DNA of 21,014 bases, from the NCBI GenBank assembly GCA_051453625.1, contig JBOZIK010000001.1, forward strand, positions 111,659,509-111,680,522, written 5' to 3'. The notes under the pieces are model-generated. The model was not told the DNA's origin. It ran no database searches and worked only from the letters and a program-made list of their open reading frames with translations. This DNA comes from Welwitschia mirabilis. Lineage: Eukaryota; Gnetophyta; Gnetopsida; Welwitschiales. Both the position numbers and the translations under genes were made by a program. Positions 9,560-18,786 of this stretch are shown in pieces (the first letter of the stretch is position 1; the number at the start of each line of letters is the position of its first letter).

Positions 9560-10114
9560 ATGAAAAATTGGATTCGAAGCTAGCTTAATTGCAATTTAAT
9601 TATCACATTTATTTTGCACTGGATAATCAACTTCATAAAACATATCCCTCACTAAGCGTTTTAGCCAAATGCACTCTTGGGCAATCATAGTGGCTGCAAC
9701 ATATTCAACTTTAGTACTTAACAAGACAATCGTAGGTTATTTCTTGCTACACCAAGATATCATAATTGAACTGAGGCTAAAATAATATCCTAAAGTTGAA
9801 CGACGATCAATCACGTCTTCAGTCCAATTTGCATTAGTATATCCATTCAAAAAAAAAACATCATTTTTCTTATACATGAGACCATATTCAAGACAATCCT
9901 TTAAATAACATATAATTCTTTTTGTAGCATCTAAATGGTAACTTCTTGGAATTTGCATAAACTGAGAAATAATGCCAATAGGATATGTAATTTCTGATCT
10001 TATGATAGTTAAGTAGATTAAACTACCAACAAGCAGCCAAAACTTTCTTACATCTTGTAACATCTTCTTTCCTTCTTTCTTCAACTTGAGATTTGGTTCC
10101 ATTGGTGTGACCAT
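9560..10114 (-). pseudogene. Element B reverse transcriptase end and RNase H
   Basis: The frame 10114-9737 (125 codons) holds the copia block between palm and RNase H: KFWLLVGSLIYLTIIRSEIT (cf. VG.L.YL...RP.I), SQFMQIPRSYHLDATKRI, then YTNANWTED and DRRSTLGYYF, ending ISWCSKK. Active copies usually read DADWAG, so the first RNase H Asp is replaced by Asn. The domain continues past a stop in 9730-9560 with VEYVAATMIAQECIWLKRL, DMFYEVDYPVQNK and HGRTKHVEV, the classic C-terminal RNase H signature, with another stop near CDN. In a live element this domain degrades the RNA template. No product can be made here without read-through. Confidence 0.88.
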
Positions 10115-10185
10115 TTCCTTTGACTCCTTATGTTAAAATACTCTAAGAGACCCTTGGCATATCTTTGTTGGGATATAAAATATCC

Positions 10186-10980
10186 TTATTTAGATTTCTC
10201 CACTTTCAAACTTAGAAAATATCCAACCTCACCTAAGTTTTGTATTTTAAATCGAGCTAAAAGATCATTTCTTAAGTAAGAAATTTTAGCTTCATCATCT
10301 CCCATAATTATCATGTCATCCACATATAATAAAATTAGCACATGCTTATTTGATTCTAATCTAGTAAACAANNNNNNNNNNNNNNNNNNNNNNNNNNNNN
10401 NNNNNNNNNNNNNNNNNNNNNNNNNNNNNNNNNNNNNNNNNNNNNNNNNNNNNNNNNNNNNNNNNNNNNNNAATTAGCACATGCTTATTTGATTCTAATT
10501 TAGTAAATAACCTAGAATCTGAATCAAATACTTTAAACCCACAGAATATAAAATATTAAGTAACTTTACCATACCATGCATATGATGCTTGTTTCAAGCC
10601 ATACAATGCCTTCTTTAGTCGACAAACATGGTTACGAAATTTCTTGGAGATAAATCACTAGGGTTACTCCATGAGTACATCATGATCTAGTTCTCTGTAA
10701 AGAAAGGCATTCTTTACATTGAGTTGCCATATCTTTCAACTTCGAAATGCAACAAGTGAAAAAATTGATCTTACTGTTACCATTTTTGCTACTGGACTAA
10801 AATTATCCTCATAATCTAATCCATAACTTTGAGAGAAACCTCAAGCAATGAGATGAGCTTTGAACTTGTTAATTGACCCATCTAATTTCCTTTTCAAATG
10901 ATAAACCCACTTATAAATGACTAGTTGACAATTCTCTAGTTTTGGTACTAGCTACCATGTATTTTTTTTTTATGTAAAGC
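10186..10980 (-). pseudogene. Element B reverse transcriptase
   Basis: Read on the minus strand, pieces appear in order: YKWVYHLKRKLDGSINKFKA, then (stop) GFSQSYGLDYEDNFSPVAKM, NVKNAFLYRELDHDVLME, CRLKKALYGLKQASYAWYGK, then the gap, then LILLYVDDMIIMGDD and LRNDLLARFKIQNLGEVGYF. These are the fingers and palm of a copia reverse transcriptase. The YVDD catalytic box is intact, but the first palm Asp (usually DVK.AFL) reads NVKNAFL. At least four stops interrupt it. The same 13 residues (around LESNKHVLI) occur on both sides of the 100-N gap, so the gap is probably an assembly overlap inside one continuous domain. Confidence 0.9.
10372..10471. other. 100-N assembly gap flanked by duplicated ends
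   Basis: The 39 bases before the gap (10333-10371) and the 39 after it (10472-10510) are the same sequence with two C/T differences. Collapsing them restores a continuous reverse transcriptase reading. The gap is therefore probably an unmerged overlap of two contigs, perhaps two haplotypes, with no missing sequence. Confidence 0.8.
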
Positions 10981-11103
10981 TTTAATCTCTTCTTTCATAA
11001 CAACTTCCCATTCTGGATAGTCCTTTACCTCTTCATAAGACATAGGATCTTCTTTATTTGATGCTCCAACAAAGAGACATGAAGTCACTAAGCAATTATT
11101 GAG

Positions 11104-11382
11104 CTACACTTCATAATATCTGAGATAATTTGGTGGTATTGTCTCCCTTGTTGACCTTCTTAATTGTTTTTCACCACTTTTTGAGTCTAAGATATCAACA
11201 TTAGAGGTTAAAGCTTCATTGATGAATGCTTGTAAATTGATTTTAGGAAAAATCTCTAATGTATCTTGGTCACCATCTACAGAAACATCTTTGGCAATGA
11301 ATTTTGTGATTGAGTACAAAGAGGACACTTCATCAAATACTATATCTTTGAATGTAACAAACTTTCTCATCTGTAGATCCAT
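11104..11382 (-). pseudogene. Element B integrase C-terminal / linker region
   Basis: An open minus-strand frame of 92 codons begins RKFVTFKDIVFDEVSSLY, the widespread copia block that follows the integrase core (normally .RR....DV.FDE), and ends QLRRSTRETIPPNYLRYYEV, the RRS.R...P..Y motif just ahead of reverse transcriptase. The segment between is an acidic, variable spacer, as in other copia polyproteins. It is open and the motifs are good, but it is cut off from both neighbours by stops or frame changes. The plus-strand frame across 11219-11458 is its shadow. Confidence 0.88.
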
Positions 11383-11735
11383 ACACCTCCATCCTTTCCT
11401 ACAAGAATCATATCTAACAAATACATATTTTCATGCTTTCAGGTCAAGTTTAATTTGATTATTTTTAGGGACATGAACATAATAAATAGAATCAAATACC
11501 TAAAAGTAATTTACATTTCATTTCACACCATAAAAATCTAAAAAGAAGACTTCTCTATACCTGGTCATGGAGGTAAGCGGTTAGCAGCATGACATGCACA
11601 TTAAGTAGCTTCAACCCAAAGTCCTTAAGAAAGATTTTTGTCATGTAGCCATGAGAGACATATTGAAGTAAGATGAGCTAATTTTCTTTCCACAACCCTA
11701 TTTTGCTGAAGGGTATTAGGACATGTCATTTGCCG

Positions 11736-12180
11736 CTAAATGCCATGACTATTACAAAATTGAAATAAATCATTTGACATATACTCCCCTCCATTATCAC
11801 TTCGCAAAAATTTAATTTTCTTCCCAAACTTCTTTTCTACTACTACTCTAAATTCAGCAAACTTGGATAAAGCTTCATTCTTCTCTTTCAAAAAATAGAC
11901 CCATGTGTACCTTAAATAATCATCCACCAGTACCATAACATAGTGATAATCATTGTAGCTTGGAGTTTTTGATGGTCCCATAAACTTTGTATGGACCAAT
12001 TCAAATGCTGCTATCCTATGATTTGACAAACTTTTAAAGGAAAGATGATGGGATTTACCATACTGGAAACCTTGACATATCACTTCTTCATGGACATTCT
12101 TCAATGTTGGTACACCATTTAAAAGTTTCTTTGAAGAGATTTGCTACAACATTTGATAGTCTACATGACCCAACCATGCA
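11736..12180 (-). pseudogene. Element B integrase core
   Basis: From about 12180 on the minus strand a zinc-binding region reads WHAWLGHVDYQML (both His kept), and CQGFQYGK shows the Cys pair with the second Cys changed to Phe. The 122-codon frame 12104-11736 follows with ELVHTKFMGPSKTPSYNDYH, VLVDDYLRYTWVYFLKEKNE and IKFLRSDNGGEYMSNDLF. The second catalytic Asp (RSDNGGEY) is intact. The first, normally HTD or HSD before the GP, reads HTK. The third acidic residue lies beyond the end of this frame, in a broken part. The enzyme would cut and join element DNA at the target; with Lys at the first position this copy should be inactive. Confidence 0.92.
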
Positions 12181-12439
12181 TGCCAAATCGTGGTGCTATC
12201 AGTTTGGCTTGTCTTTCTTACACAGGACTCCCCTGCTAACATAACAAAAAGAGAACCTTTCTTCTTGTCAACAAGAATAACATCAGATACTATGTTCCTC
12301 ACATTATCAAGCACCTTTATGTCATTTGGATCAAATAAAACATATTTTCCAAATTTAGTAATTTGAAAAATAGAAACTAATTTTTTTTCAAACCTAAAAC
12401 ATAATAAACATCATTTAATTTGATACTTTAATTCTCTTC

Positions 12440-12610
12440 ACAATCAACCACTGTAAGCTTGATGATCCCTTCTTTCTCCATTGGATACGTAGAGTGTCAG
12501 CTATTATAATAACCCTTTTTCCATTATGTGGATGAAACTTCAAAAATAATGAATCATTGCTGGTTACATGATCTAATCAACTAGAGTCAATGAACCACTC
12601 TTCTTGATGA
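12440..12610 (-). pseudogene. Element B protease remnant
   Basis: On the minus strand near 12600 the reading is EEWFIDSS, a stop, then LDHVTSNDSLFLKFHPHNGK. Copia aspartic proteases carry W..DSG.S.H.T here, so the active-site DSG has become DSS and a stop follows directly. A further piece (RVIIIADT) fits the next strand of the fold. In an active element this protease cuts the Gag-Pol polyprotein inside the particle. Confidence 0.8.
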
Positions 12611-12689
12611 TTAGTGTAGTTTGCAAGAACATAATTTGATGTTGATGTAAAAGCAACATTATCCTTTGCTTAAAACGTTTCAAATATAA

Positions 12690-13600
12690 GGTAGTGCTCC
12701 CATTTTGTCTAATCATTTCTACCATCTTCACATGCAACATTTGCCTTTGATAGCTTTACATGATAATTTTTACTTACATGACCAAGCTTCGTGCATTTAT
12801 AAAACTTGATGGTGTTGCTATTTTTTGAATGATTGCTTGCTGGGTTATTGCCTTCAAAATTACCACCATCATCAGTAGCCTTCTTTTCACTTAAACTTTT
12901 AGTAAAGTTCTTAATATTTGATGTGTTCTTTTCATTCCACTTTTCTCTTACAAAGAGAACAACATTAGATTCAGATGTTTTCTCCATTTGCTTAACCAAA
13001 GCCTCCCGATTAGAGAGTAAATGCTTTAATGATTCTAATGATGGTTGATTTGTCCATTTTTGAATTGAAGTGATAAAAGGTATGTACTTCTTCTTTAATC
13101 CACGTGTGAGATTTCGATGTAAATGTGCTTTAATAATCTTCTCATTAGCATATAGTTATGACATTTTAACATAAATGTTTTCAACTCATAAGAAATATTC
13201 TAAAATTAACATACCTTCTTATGTAGTCATTGCCAATTCATTCTCTAGAAATTGCAACCTTGCTATATGCTTATTATGAAACAATGTCTTAAGAGTTTTC
13301 CATACTTGTTTTGGAGAATTAACATCACATACATGATCAATTAAATCTTTGCTAATTGAAGCCCTCAAAGCAAAAAGATCCTTTTCACACTTAATCTTTC
13401 ATTTCCTTCTTGGTTTAGAAGTTTCAAATGTGTCAACTAGAATTTCTTTATCAGCAACTGCCACTAGTTTCCACAAGTCTTGACCTTGAAGAAAGGCCTT
13501 CATACACATTCTCCAGTACTAACAAGTTTCTCCACATCATATTATGTATAGGAACTACCTCACTCATTAGTTAACTCCATCGAAATAAAATAAGAATTTC
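12690..13600 (-). pseudogene. Element B gag remnant with broken zinc knuckle
   Basis: The minus strand begins with a reading around FLQGQDLWKLVAVADKEI, followed by KDLFALRASISKDLIDHVCD and KQVWKTLKTLFHNKHIARLQ. These match the UBN2-type capsid region of plant copia gag (W..L, L..I......I....A...W..L...F). The 96-codon frame 12999-12709 continues with a Lys/Ser/Asn-rich stretch and ends in FYKCTKLGHVSKNYHVK. This is a CCHC zinc knuckle in which the first Cys is Phe and the last is Tyr, so it cannot hold zinc. Stops separate the pieces. Gag would form the particle and package RNA. Confidence 0.85.
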
Positions 13601-13670
13601 CCTTCAACAAGCTTTAATCTTATCCAATAAAAAGACTTGATAAGAAGACTAAACACAAAACCTCAACCAG

Positions 13671-13682
13671 GCTCTAATACCA
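13671..13682 (-). other. Element B primer-binding site
   Basis: On the minus strand TGGTATTAGAGC lies directly after the last base of the 5' LTR (...GTTTCA). It matches the plant initiator-tRNA(Met) priming site TGGTATCAGAGC except for one C-to-T change. It fixes both the LTR end and the element's direction. Confidence 0.92.
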
Positions 13683-13976
13683 TGAAACAAAATAAACAAT
13701 AACAGAAGGAAAAATTATGCAGTTAACTAAAAATAAGAAAATACTTTAGAGACTGAAGTTTTTTATTTGCAATTCTGAGACACATATTAATTTATAGCAA
13801 ATGCATATTTATAGCCTTAAAGTTAATATACTTTTGCTAAAATAACTCAAATTAACCCCAAAGAATCCTAAGTAGAGTAAAATACTCATCACTGATAGGA
13901 ACTAACTTATTTATCCAAAATAATAGGAATAGAAGGTGACTAAGTAAGACTGAGTAAGATGCACTAATTTTCAATA
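13683..13976 (-). repeat. Element B 5' LTR
   Basis: Partner of 9072-9366. On the minus strand it runs from near TATTGAAAATTAG (originally TGTTG) at 13976 to GTTTCA at 13683. A TATA box survives (TATAAATA on the minus strand, 13806-13813), so this copy holds the promoter of element B. It is followed on the minus strand by the primer site. Confidence 0.93.
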
Positions 13977-13981
13977 ATTAC
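13977..13981. repeat. Target site duplication of element B, right copy
   Basis: ATTAC, an exact match to 9067-9071. Immediately after it the 5' LTR of element A resumes (TACTGTGC, compare TATTGTGC in the 3' LTR at 18524). Confidence 0.93.
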
Positions 13982-14239
13982 TACTGTGCTGTTTTTGTTA
14001 CGATTCTTTCTTCTTTACAGTTAGAGTTATGCAAGTTTCATAATAAACTCATTTGTTGAAGTGACCTAAGTTTTTGAGTTAGTTTTTTACTTCCTTTCCA
14101 TTATTTGTATTGACTATAAAATAGGTAAAGACTTTTCTCAATTTGACACAACAATCTAAATAAAAAAATTGTCTATCTTTGCTAAGAATTATTTTTGCTG
14201 TGTGTATCTATGTTTTTTATTTACATATTTGTGCCAATA
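13977..14239 (+). repeat. Element A 5' LTR, second part
   Basis: Continues the LTR begun at 9019 and aligns with 18519-18786 to the shared end ATTTGTGC(C/T)AATA. It contains a TATA box (TATAAAATA, 14115-14123) and an AATAAA-type signal further on. The terminal CA expected for an LTR reads TA in both LTRs of A, so the change predates its insertion or was present in the parent copy. Confidence 0.9.
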
Positions 14240-14243
14240 ATTG

Positions 14244-14255
14244 TGGTATTAGAGC
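14244..14255 (+). other. Element A primer-binding site
   Basis: TGGTATTAGAGC, four bases after the end of the 5' LTR. It is the initiator-tRNA(Met)-type priming site with the same C-to-T variant as element B, which suggests the two families share a lineage or the same primer. Confidence 0.92.
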
Positions 14256-14339
14256 GAGGTTTAATTTCTTAGTTGGGAGATTGAGAGAAATACATAAGGA
14301 AGAGAAACACAAGAGATCAAGAGATCTATAGGTATAACA

Positions 14340-15170
14340 ATAAATACATTCTCAGCATCTCAACCAATGATCCCAATCTTCAACGGAGAATAATATGAAT
14401 TCTAAAGCATCAAGATGAAGACCTTTTTTAAATATTAGGAACTATGAGACTTGGTTGAGAATGGCTATCTTGATCTAAAAAATGAATCTCGATTAAAAGA
14501 AAACAAGAAAAAGGACTCGAAGGCTCTATTCTTCATTTAGAAAGCCATGCATGAAAGTATCTTCTCAAGGANNNNNNNNNNNNNNNNNNNNNNNNNNNNN
14601 NNNNNGATTCTGAAGAAAGAATTCCAGGGTGGCTTAAGAGTGATTGTAGTGAAGCTTTAGCTCCTCTTGCATGACTTTGAAATTGCATTAATTAGACATA
14701 GTGAATCTATCCAAGAATTCCTCTCATGCATATCAGATATTATAAGTCAAATGAGAACATACGGTAAGAGGTATTTAGACCAAACTATTGTTGTAAAGGT
14801 TTTAATAAGTTTAACTCCAAAATTTGAACATGTAGTTACTATAATAGAGAAATATAAATACATATCTATATTCTTCTTTAGTGAGTTAATGGGTTCTTTA
14901 CAAGCTCATGAAGCCAAGTTAAAGATAACAGAGGAGCAAACAAAAGAAAAGGTGCTTCAGGTAAAGGGGAAGCTTCTAAACGCATAGTAAAATGATGATT
15001 TGTATGAAGATCCAAAGTTGCTAAGAGAAAGAGATTGAGGTAGAGAAGGCTTTTGTGATCAAGGCATGAGAGGACGTGGACCAGGATGCTCTAGATAAGG
15101 ATGAGAACAATAATCCATGCAATGCCATTATTGTAAGAGATATGGACATGTTAAGGAAAATTGTTGGAGG
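14340..15170 (+). pseudogene. Element A gag with intact CCHC zinc knuckle
   Basis: Gag-like readings run from about 14360 (MIPIFNGE, the usual F.G..Y..W start of copia gag, then LWDLVENGY) through a 34-N gap to the open frame 14667-14987. In another frame near 15123-15164 an intact zinc knuckle is seen, CHYCKRYGHVKENCW, with the CX2CX4HX4C spacing. Between them is a Lys/Glu-rich coiled region (ITEEQTKEKVLQVKGK). Several stops and frame changes interrupt the whole. Gag would coat the RNA and build the particle. The knuckle is the only fully conserved functional motif I found in element A. Confidence 0.85.
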
Positions 15171-15472
15171 AGAGGAAATCAGGCACTAAAGAAACAAATG
15201 AAGAAGATGAAAAAGAGCTTAAGTTATTTATGACAAAATGTGAGATCACACAAGAAATAGGAAGTCTTTCATTCTTGAACAGTGGATGTTCTAATCACAT
15301 AAGAGGCATACACTCATTGTTTAAAGAAATTGATAAAGCTTACAAGATAAAAGTCAAGCTAGGTGATGACAAGAAAATGCAAGTCAAGGAAAAAGAAATA
15401 GTGGTAATAGGTAATGTGAATGGAGGTATAAAATTAATCTCGAGTGTTTTCTTTATCCCAAATCTTATATAG
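15161..15472 (+). pseudogene. Element A protease remnant, DSG changed to NSG
   Basis: The 103-codon frame follows the zinc knuckle with an acidic linker (TNEEDEKELKLFMTKCE) and then SLSFLNSGCSNHIRG. In active copia proteases the motif is W.LDSG.S.H.TG; here the catalytic Asp is Asn (AAC). IKVKLGDDKKMQVK and IGNVNGGIKLISSVFFIPNL follow, matching the strands around the flap and the usual L..V.Y.P.L..NL end, which runs on after a stop as NLLSVGQLL. Apart from the key residue the domain is well preserved, but it cannot act as a protease. Confidence 0.88.
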
Positions 15473-15559
15473 AACCTACTGAGTGTTGGGCAATTATTAA
15501 CTAATGGCTTCTTAATATTGTTTAAGGAGAATTATTGTGTAATTAAAGATAGGAAATCA

Positions 15560-16430
15560 TAGGAAGTAGTGGTTTAGGATAGCATGATAGCAAATAAGCT
15601 CTTTCCCATTAATTTGGCTATTTTCCAATACCAAGAAATGGCTTTACATGGGAAGGAGGAGTCAAAGCTATGGCATTTATATTATGGCTACCTTAATGAA
15701 AGGAGTTTAAAGCTACTATAGCAAAACAAGATGGTTTGGGGACTTCCTAGTATTGAATCNNNNNNNNNNNNNNNNNNNNNNNNNNNNNNNAAGCAAAGTA
15801 GGAGGCCATTTCCTAAAGGATTAGATTGGAGAGCACAAGAAAATCTAGACTTGATATATGCTAACATATGTGGCCCCATGAAAACTGTTTCTCTTGGTGG
15901 AAGTAGGTACTTTATGTTATTAACTAATGATTGTAGCTAAATGAGTTGGCTCTATTTTCTATAAGTGAAATCTAAAGCCCTTAAAGTATTTAAGAAGTTT
16001 AAGATCCTTATAAAGAAGCAAAGTGGAAGATACATTAAATCCTTGAGGACTGATAGAATTGGATAATTCACATCTTATGGGTTTAATTTATTTCATGATG
16101 AGAAATAAATATGTAGGGAATTAACAACTCCATACACACTGGAGCAAAATGGAGTTGCAGAATGAAAGAATCGAATGGTGGTCGAAATGGCTAGAAGCAT
16201 GCTGCAAGAAAAGGAGCTTCCAACTCAGTTTAGGGGAGAAGCAATTACAACTGCAATTTATCTATTGAACTTATCCCCAATAAGAGCAATAGCAAATCAC
16301 ATTCCATATGAAGTATGGAGGGGTATAAGGTCTTGGGTAAGCCATTTAAGTGTTTTTACTATAAATTGCATATGCACTTATTGACTCTGAAAAACATAGC
16401 AAACTTGATGAAAAGACTACAAATTATAGC
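15560..16430 (+). pseudogene. Element A integrase remnant
   Basis: Order: the zinc-binding region WHLYYGYLNERSLKLL (first His kept, second now Tyr), VWGLPSIE, a 31-N gap where the Cys pair should be, RRPFPKG, then the core LDLIYANICGPMKTVSLGGS, KSLRTDRIG (stop) FTSYGFN, and LTTPYTLEQNGVAE (stop) KNRMVVEM. The first catalytic Asp (normally H.DICGPM) is Asn. The second (RTD) and the Glu (NGVAE) remain. The frame 16175-16384 holds the rest of the core and the A.YLLN..P.......P.E.W.G block. At least five stops are present. A working enzyme would have made the GGATA duplication. Confidence 0.9.
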
Positions 16431-16739
16431 TTTATTGGATATTGTATAAAGTCTAAAGCATATAGAATTTATAACCCTATAAATGGCAAAATGATAATAA
16501 GCATGAATGTTATCTTCAATGAGAAATGTAGATGGAGATGACATGAAAGTAAAGGGAGTGGAATTTAGTTTGACACTAAAGAAGGAACTAAGGATAAAGT
16601 CCCAATAATTAGTAAACAACAGCAATTCCAAATCCTAACGGTTTTACCATCCACTTTGAGCACTTCAGATTCTAGAAACTCAAGGCAAAGCAGCACTTTG
16701 ACATCTCCATTAAATAATTCATCCGAAGAAGAATAGCCA

Positions 16740-17700
16740 CAAAAGTTTAGGTTCCTACAAGATGTCTATGAAGCCACTCATGCTATGTATATTACTGATC
16801 CTACAACATTCAAAGAAGTTGTGACAAAAAAAGAAGTGAAGAAGAGCAATGGAAGAAGAGCTAGTAGCCATTGAGAAGAATATAACATGGGATTTGATCT
16901 AACTTCCTAAAGAAAAAAAAGCAATAGGAGTGAAATAGGTGTTTTGAAAAGTATAATGCTGATGGAAATATACAAAAGCATAAAGCAATATTAATGATAA
17001 ATACAATAGTATGGAATTAACTATGAAGATACTTTCTCACCTGTAGCAAGTTTTGAAATGGTAAGGACCTTCTTGGCTATAGCTAATCAATTAAATTAGT
17101 CAATTTATTAATTTGATATAAAGTCTACCTTTTTAAATGGATGGAATAAGAGATTTATGTCTTACAACCTAAAGGGCTTGAAATTCAAGAAAAGGAGGAG
17201 CATGCCTACAAATTGAGAAAGGCTCTATATGAATTAAAATAAGCTCCACAAGCTTGATATGGGAATATTGATTTGTATTTTCTATATAATGAATTTAAAC
17301 AAAGTAAAATGAAGATACTTTCTATATTAAAAGGGAAGGTAATGATGTCCTTTATGTGTGTTTATACATTAATGATATGATATATATGGGATCATTTGCA
17401 GCTCTTGTGAATAAATTTTATTTAATCATGAAAAAGAAGTTTGAAATGTTTAATCTTGAAATGCTTCATTGTTTTCTTATCATTGAAGTAAAGCAAGTTG
17501 AAGATGGTATTTTTGTAATTTAAAAAAATATGTGATCAATTTCTTAAAGAGATTCAATATGCTGAATTATAAAACTACTCACCCACCTATGAATTTGAAC
17601 AAGAAGCTTTAGGCACATGATCGAACAGAACCAGTTAATGAAAGGAAATTCAGAAGACTAGTTGGAGAATTAANNNNNNNNNNATCCTAGGCCTGACATT
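16740..17700 (+). pseudogene. Element A reverse transcriptase remnant
   Basis: Recognisable blocks in order over several frames: DVYEATHAMYITDPTTFKEV (16755-16820), NITWDLI..LPKEKKAIGVK near 16890, KYNADGNIQKHKAI near 16950, IYVLQPKGLEIQEKEEHAYK near 17150, KALYELK.APQA.YGNIDLY near 17220, then CLYINDMIYMGSF near 17360 and HCFLIIEVKQVEDGIFV near 17465. The catalytic YVDD reads YIND, so its first Asp is lost. A 10-N gap at 17674-17683 falls just before RPDIAYSIG. The domain would have copied the element RNA into DNA in the particle; here it is dead. Confidence 0.9.
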
Positions 17701-18329
17701 GCATATTCAATTGGGATGATATCTAGGTTTATGCATAATCTAATAAAGCATAATCTTAAAGGTGCTAAAAGAATCTTACACTACATAGCTGAAACAACAA
17801 ATTTTTGGAATTTGGTATTATAAAGTTTTAGAATTTAAATTATATGGCTTTATTGATAGTGATTGGATAGGTTGTGCAGAATACGGGAAGAGTACTTCAA
17901 GATTCACATTCAGTTTTGGATCAGGAGCAATAACTTGGAGTTTAAAGAAGTAGGCAATAACCGTCCTATCATCTTCAAAAGCAGAATACATAACTGCAAC
18001 AAATTCAGCATGCTATGTAATTTGGTTAAGAAGAATATTATCTGATTTAGGCCAAAATTATCTAGGAGCTAAAAAAATCTATTGTAATAATAAATTAACC
18101 ATTGCCTAACTAAGAATCCTATGTACCATGAGAGGACTAAGCATATTGATATAAAGGCACATTTTATACAGGACTTAGTGGCAAAAGAAATCATTACTTT
18201 AAAACACTGTAGCATTGAAGAACAACTAGAAAACATTCTTATAAAGTTGTTACCCAAGGACAAACATGAATATCTAAGGCTACAGCTTGGAGTGTATGAA
18301 TTTGAATTAAGGGGGAGTGTTGAAAGTTG
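17690..18329 (+). pseudogene. Element A RNase H remnant and pol C-terminus
   Basis: After the gap the reading RPDIAYSIGMISRFMHN leads into KRILHYIAETTNF, FKLYGFIDSDWIGCAEYGKS (both acidic residues of the DSDW block kept), FSFGSGAITWSLKK, a stop, then SSSKAEYITATNSACYVIW (catalytic Glu replaced by Lys: active copies read S.E.EYIA), IYCNNKLTIA (Asp of CDN now Asn) and YHERTKHIDIKAHFIQDLV, the standard copia ending. The frame 18121-18330 carries the polyprotein C-terminus (EFELRGSVES), which overlaps the polypurine tract and the first bases of the 3' LTR, a common arrangement in this group. Confidence 0.9.
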
Positions 18330-18429
18330 NNNNNNNNNNNNNNNNNNNNNNNNNNNNNNNNNNNNNNNNNNNNNNNNNNNNNNNNNNNNNNNNNNNNNNN
18401 NNNNNNNNNNNNNNNNNNNNNNNNNNNNN
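18330..18429. other. 100-N assembly gap flanked by duplicated ends
   Basis: The 54 bases before the gap (18276-18329) and the 54 after it (18430-18483) are the same sequence with three differences. Each includes the polypurine tract and the first bases of the 3' LTR. An element has one such junction, so the duplication is best read as unmerged contig ends. Confidence 0.85.
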
Positions 18430-18462
18430 GAGGCTATAGCTTGGAGTGTATGAATTTGAATC

Positions 18463-18471
18463 AAGGGGGAG
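18463..18471 (+). other. Element A polypurine tract
   Basis: AAGGGGGAG lies immediately before TGTTGAAAG, the first bases of the 3' LTR. A second copy at 18309-18317, before the gap, is part of the probable assembly duplication. Confidence 0.9.
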
Positions 18472-18786
18472 TGTTGAAAGTTGATTAAAATTTAGTTAAC
18501 TTAAATAAGTTAGAATACATTACTATTGTGCTATCTTTGTTCTTATTCTTTCTCCTTTATAGTTAGAGTTATGCACATTTCATAATAAATAGCCACTCAT
18601 CTATTAGAGTGGCCTAAGTTTTTAAGTTAGTTTTTGCTTCTTTTTAATTATTTTTACTGCCTATAAAATAGGTAAAGGTTCTGCTCAATTCAGTATAGCA
18701 ATCTGAATAAAAAAATTGTCTACCTTTAGTAAGAATTATTTTTGCTGTGTTTTTTTGTGTTTTTTCTTTACATATTTGTGCTAATA
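18472..18786 (+). repeat. Element A 3' LTR (complete, 315 bp)
   Basis: Starts TGTTGAAAGTTG and ends GTGCTAATA, followed at once by GGATA. It has a TATA box (TATAAAATA, 18662-18670) and an AATAAA (18706-18711). It aligns with the split 5' LTR along its whole length and keeps ATTAC once at 18519-18523, the pre-insertion state of the site used by element B. Confidence 0.93.

Larger units (their letters stand above)
9072..13976 (-). mobile_element. Element B: Ty1/copia LTR retrotransposon nested in the 5' LTR of A
   Basis: Minus-strand element of 4905 bp with LTRs at 13683-13976 (its 5' LTR) and 9072-9366 (its 3' LTR), a primer site next to the first, a polypurine tract next to the second, and gag, protease, integrase, reverse transcriptase and RNase H remnants in copia order between them. 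ATTAC flanks both ends exactly. The LTRs differ at roughly 10-14% of positions by eye, so B is younger than A, as nesting demands. Stops and frame changes occur in every domain, so it is not autonomous now. A 100-N gap at 10372-10471 lies in the reverse transcriptase. Confidence 0.95.
9019..18786 (+). mobile_element. Element A: Ty1/copia LTR retrotransposon (host of nested element B)
   Basis: Plus-strand element with 5' LTR (9019-9071 plus 13977-14239, split by element B), primer site, gag, protease, integrase, reverse transcriptase, RNase H, polypurine tract and 3' LTR (18472-18786), flanked by GGATA on both sides. Integrase lies before reverse transcriptase, which is the Ty1/copia order. 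Without B it is about 4.9 kb, a normal size for a plant copia element. Many stops and changed catalytic residues show it is dead. Its LTRs differ at roughly 15-20% of positions by eye, so it is old. It contains N gaps at 14572-14605, 15760-15790, 17674-17683 and 18330-18429. Its insertion broke an open frame of unknown identity. Confidence 0.93.

Noticed and set aside
11219-11458. 79-codon plus-strand frame
   Set aside because: Shadow of the element B linker frame (11104-11382, minus), which carries known copia motifs.
12833-13048. 71-codon plus-strand frame
   Set aside because: Shadow of the element B gag frame on the minus strand.
16359-16631. 90-codon minus-strand frame rich in Phe, Ile and Ser
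   Set aside because: Lies antisense to the decayed integrase to reverse transcriptase linker of element A; no motif and AT-driven composition.
18069-18464. Frames on both strands that run through the N gap at 18330
   Set aside because: They are open only because N is not read as a stop. The real content is the element A RNase H end, polypurine tract and LTR start on the plus strand.
18276-18483. Apparent tandem duplication of the polypurine tract and LTR start
   Set aside because: The two copies are separated by exactly 100 N, as in two other places in the window. An assembly overlap explains it better than a biological duplication.
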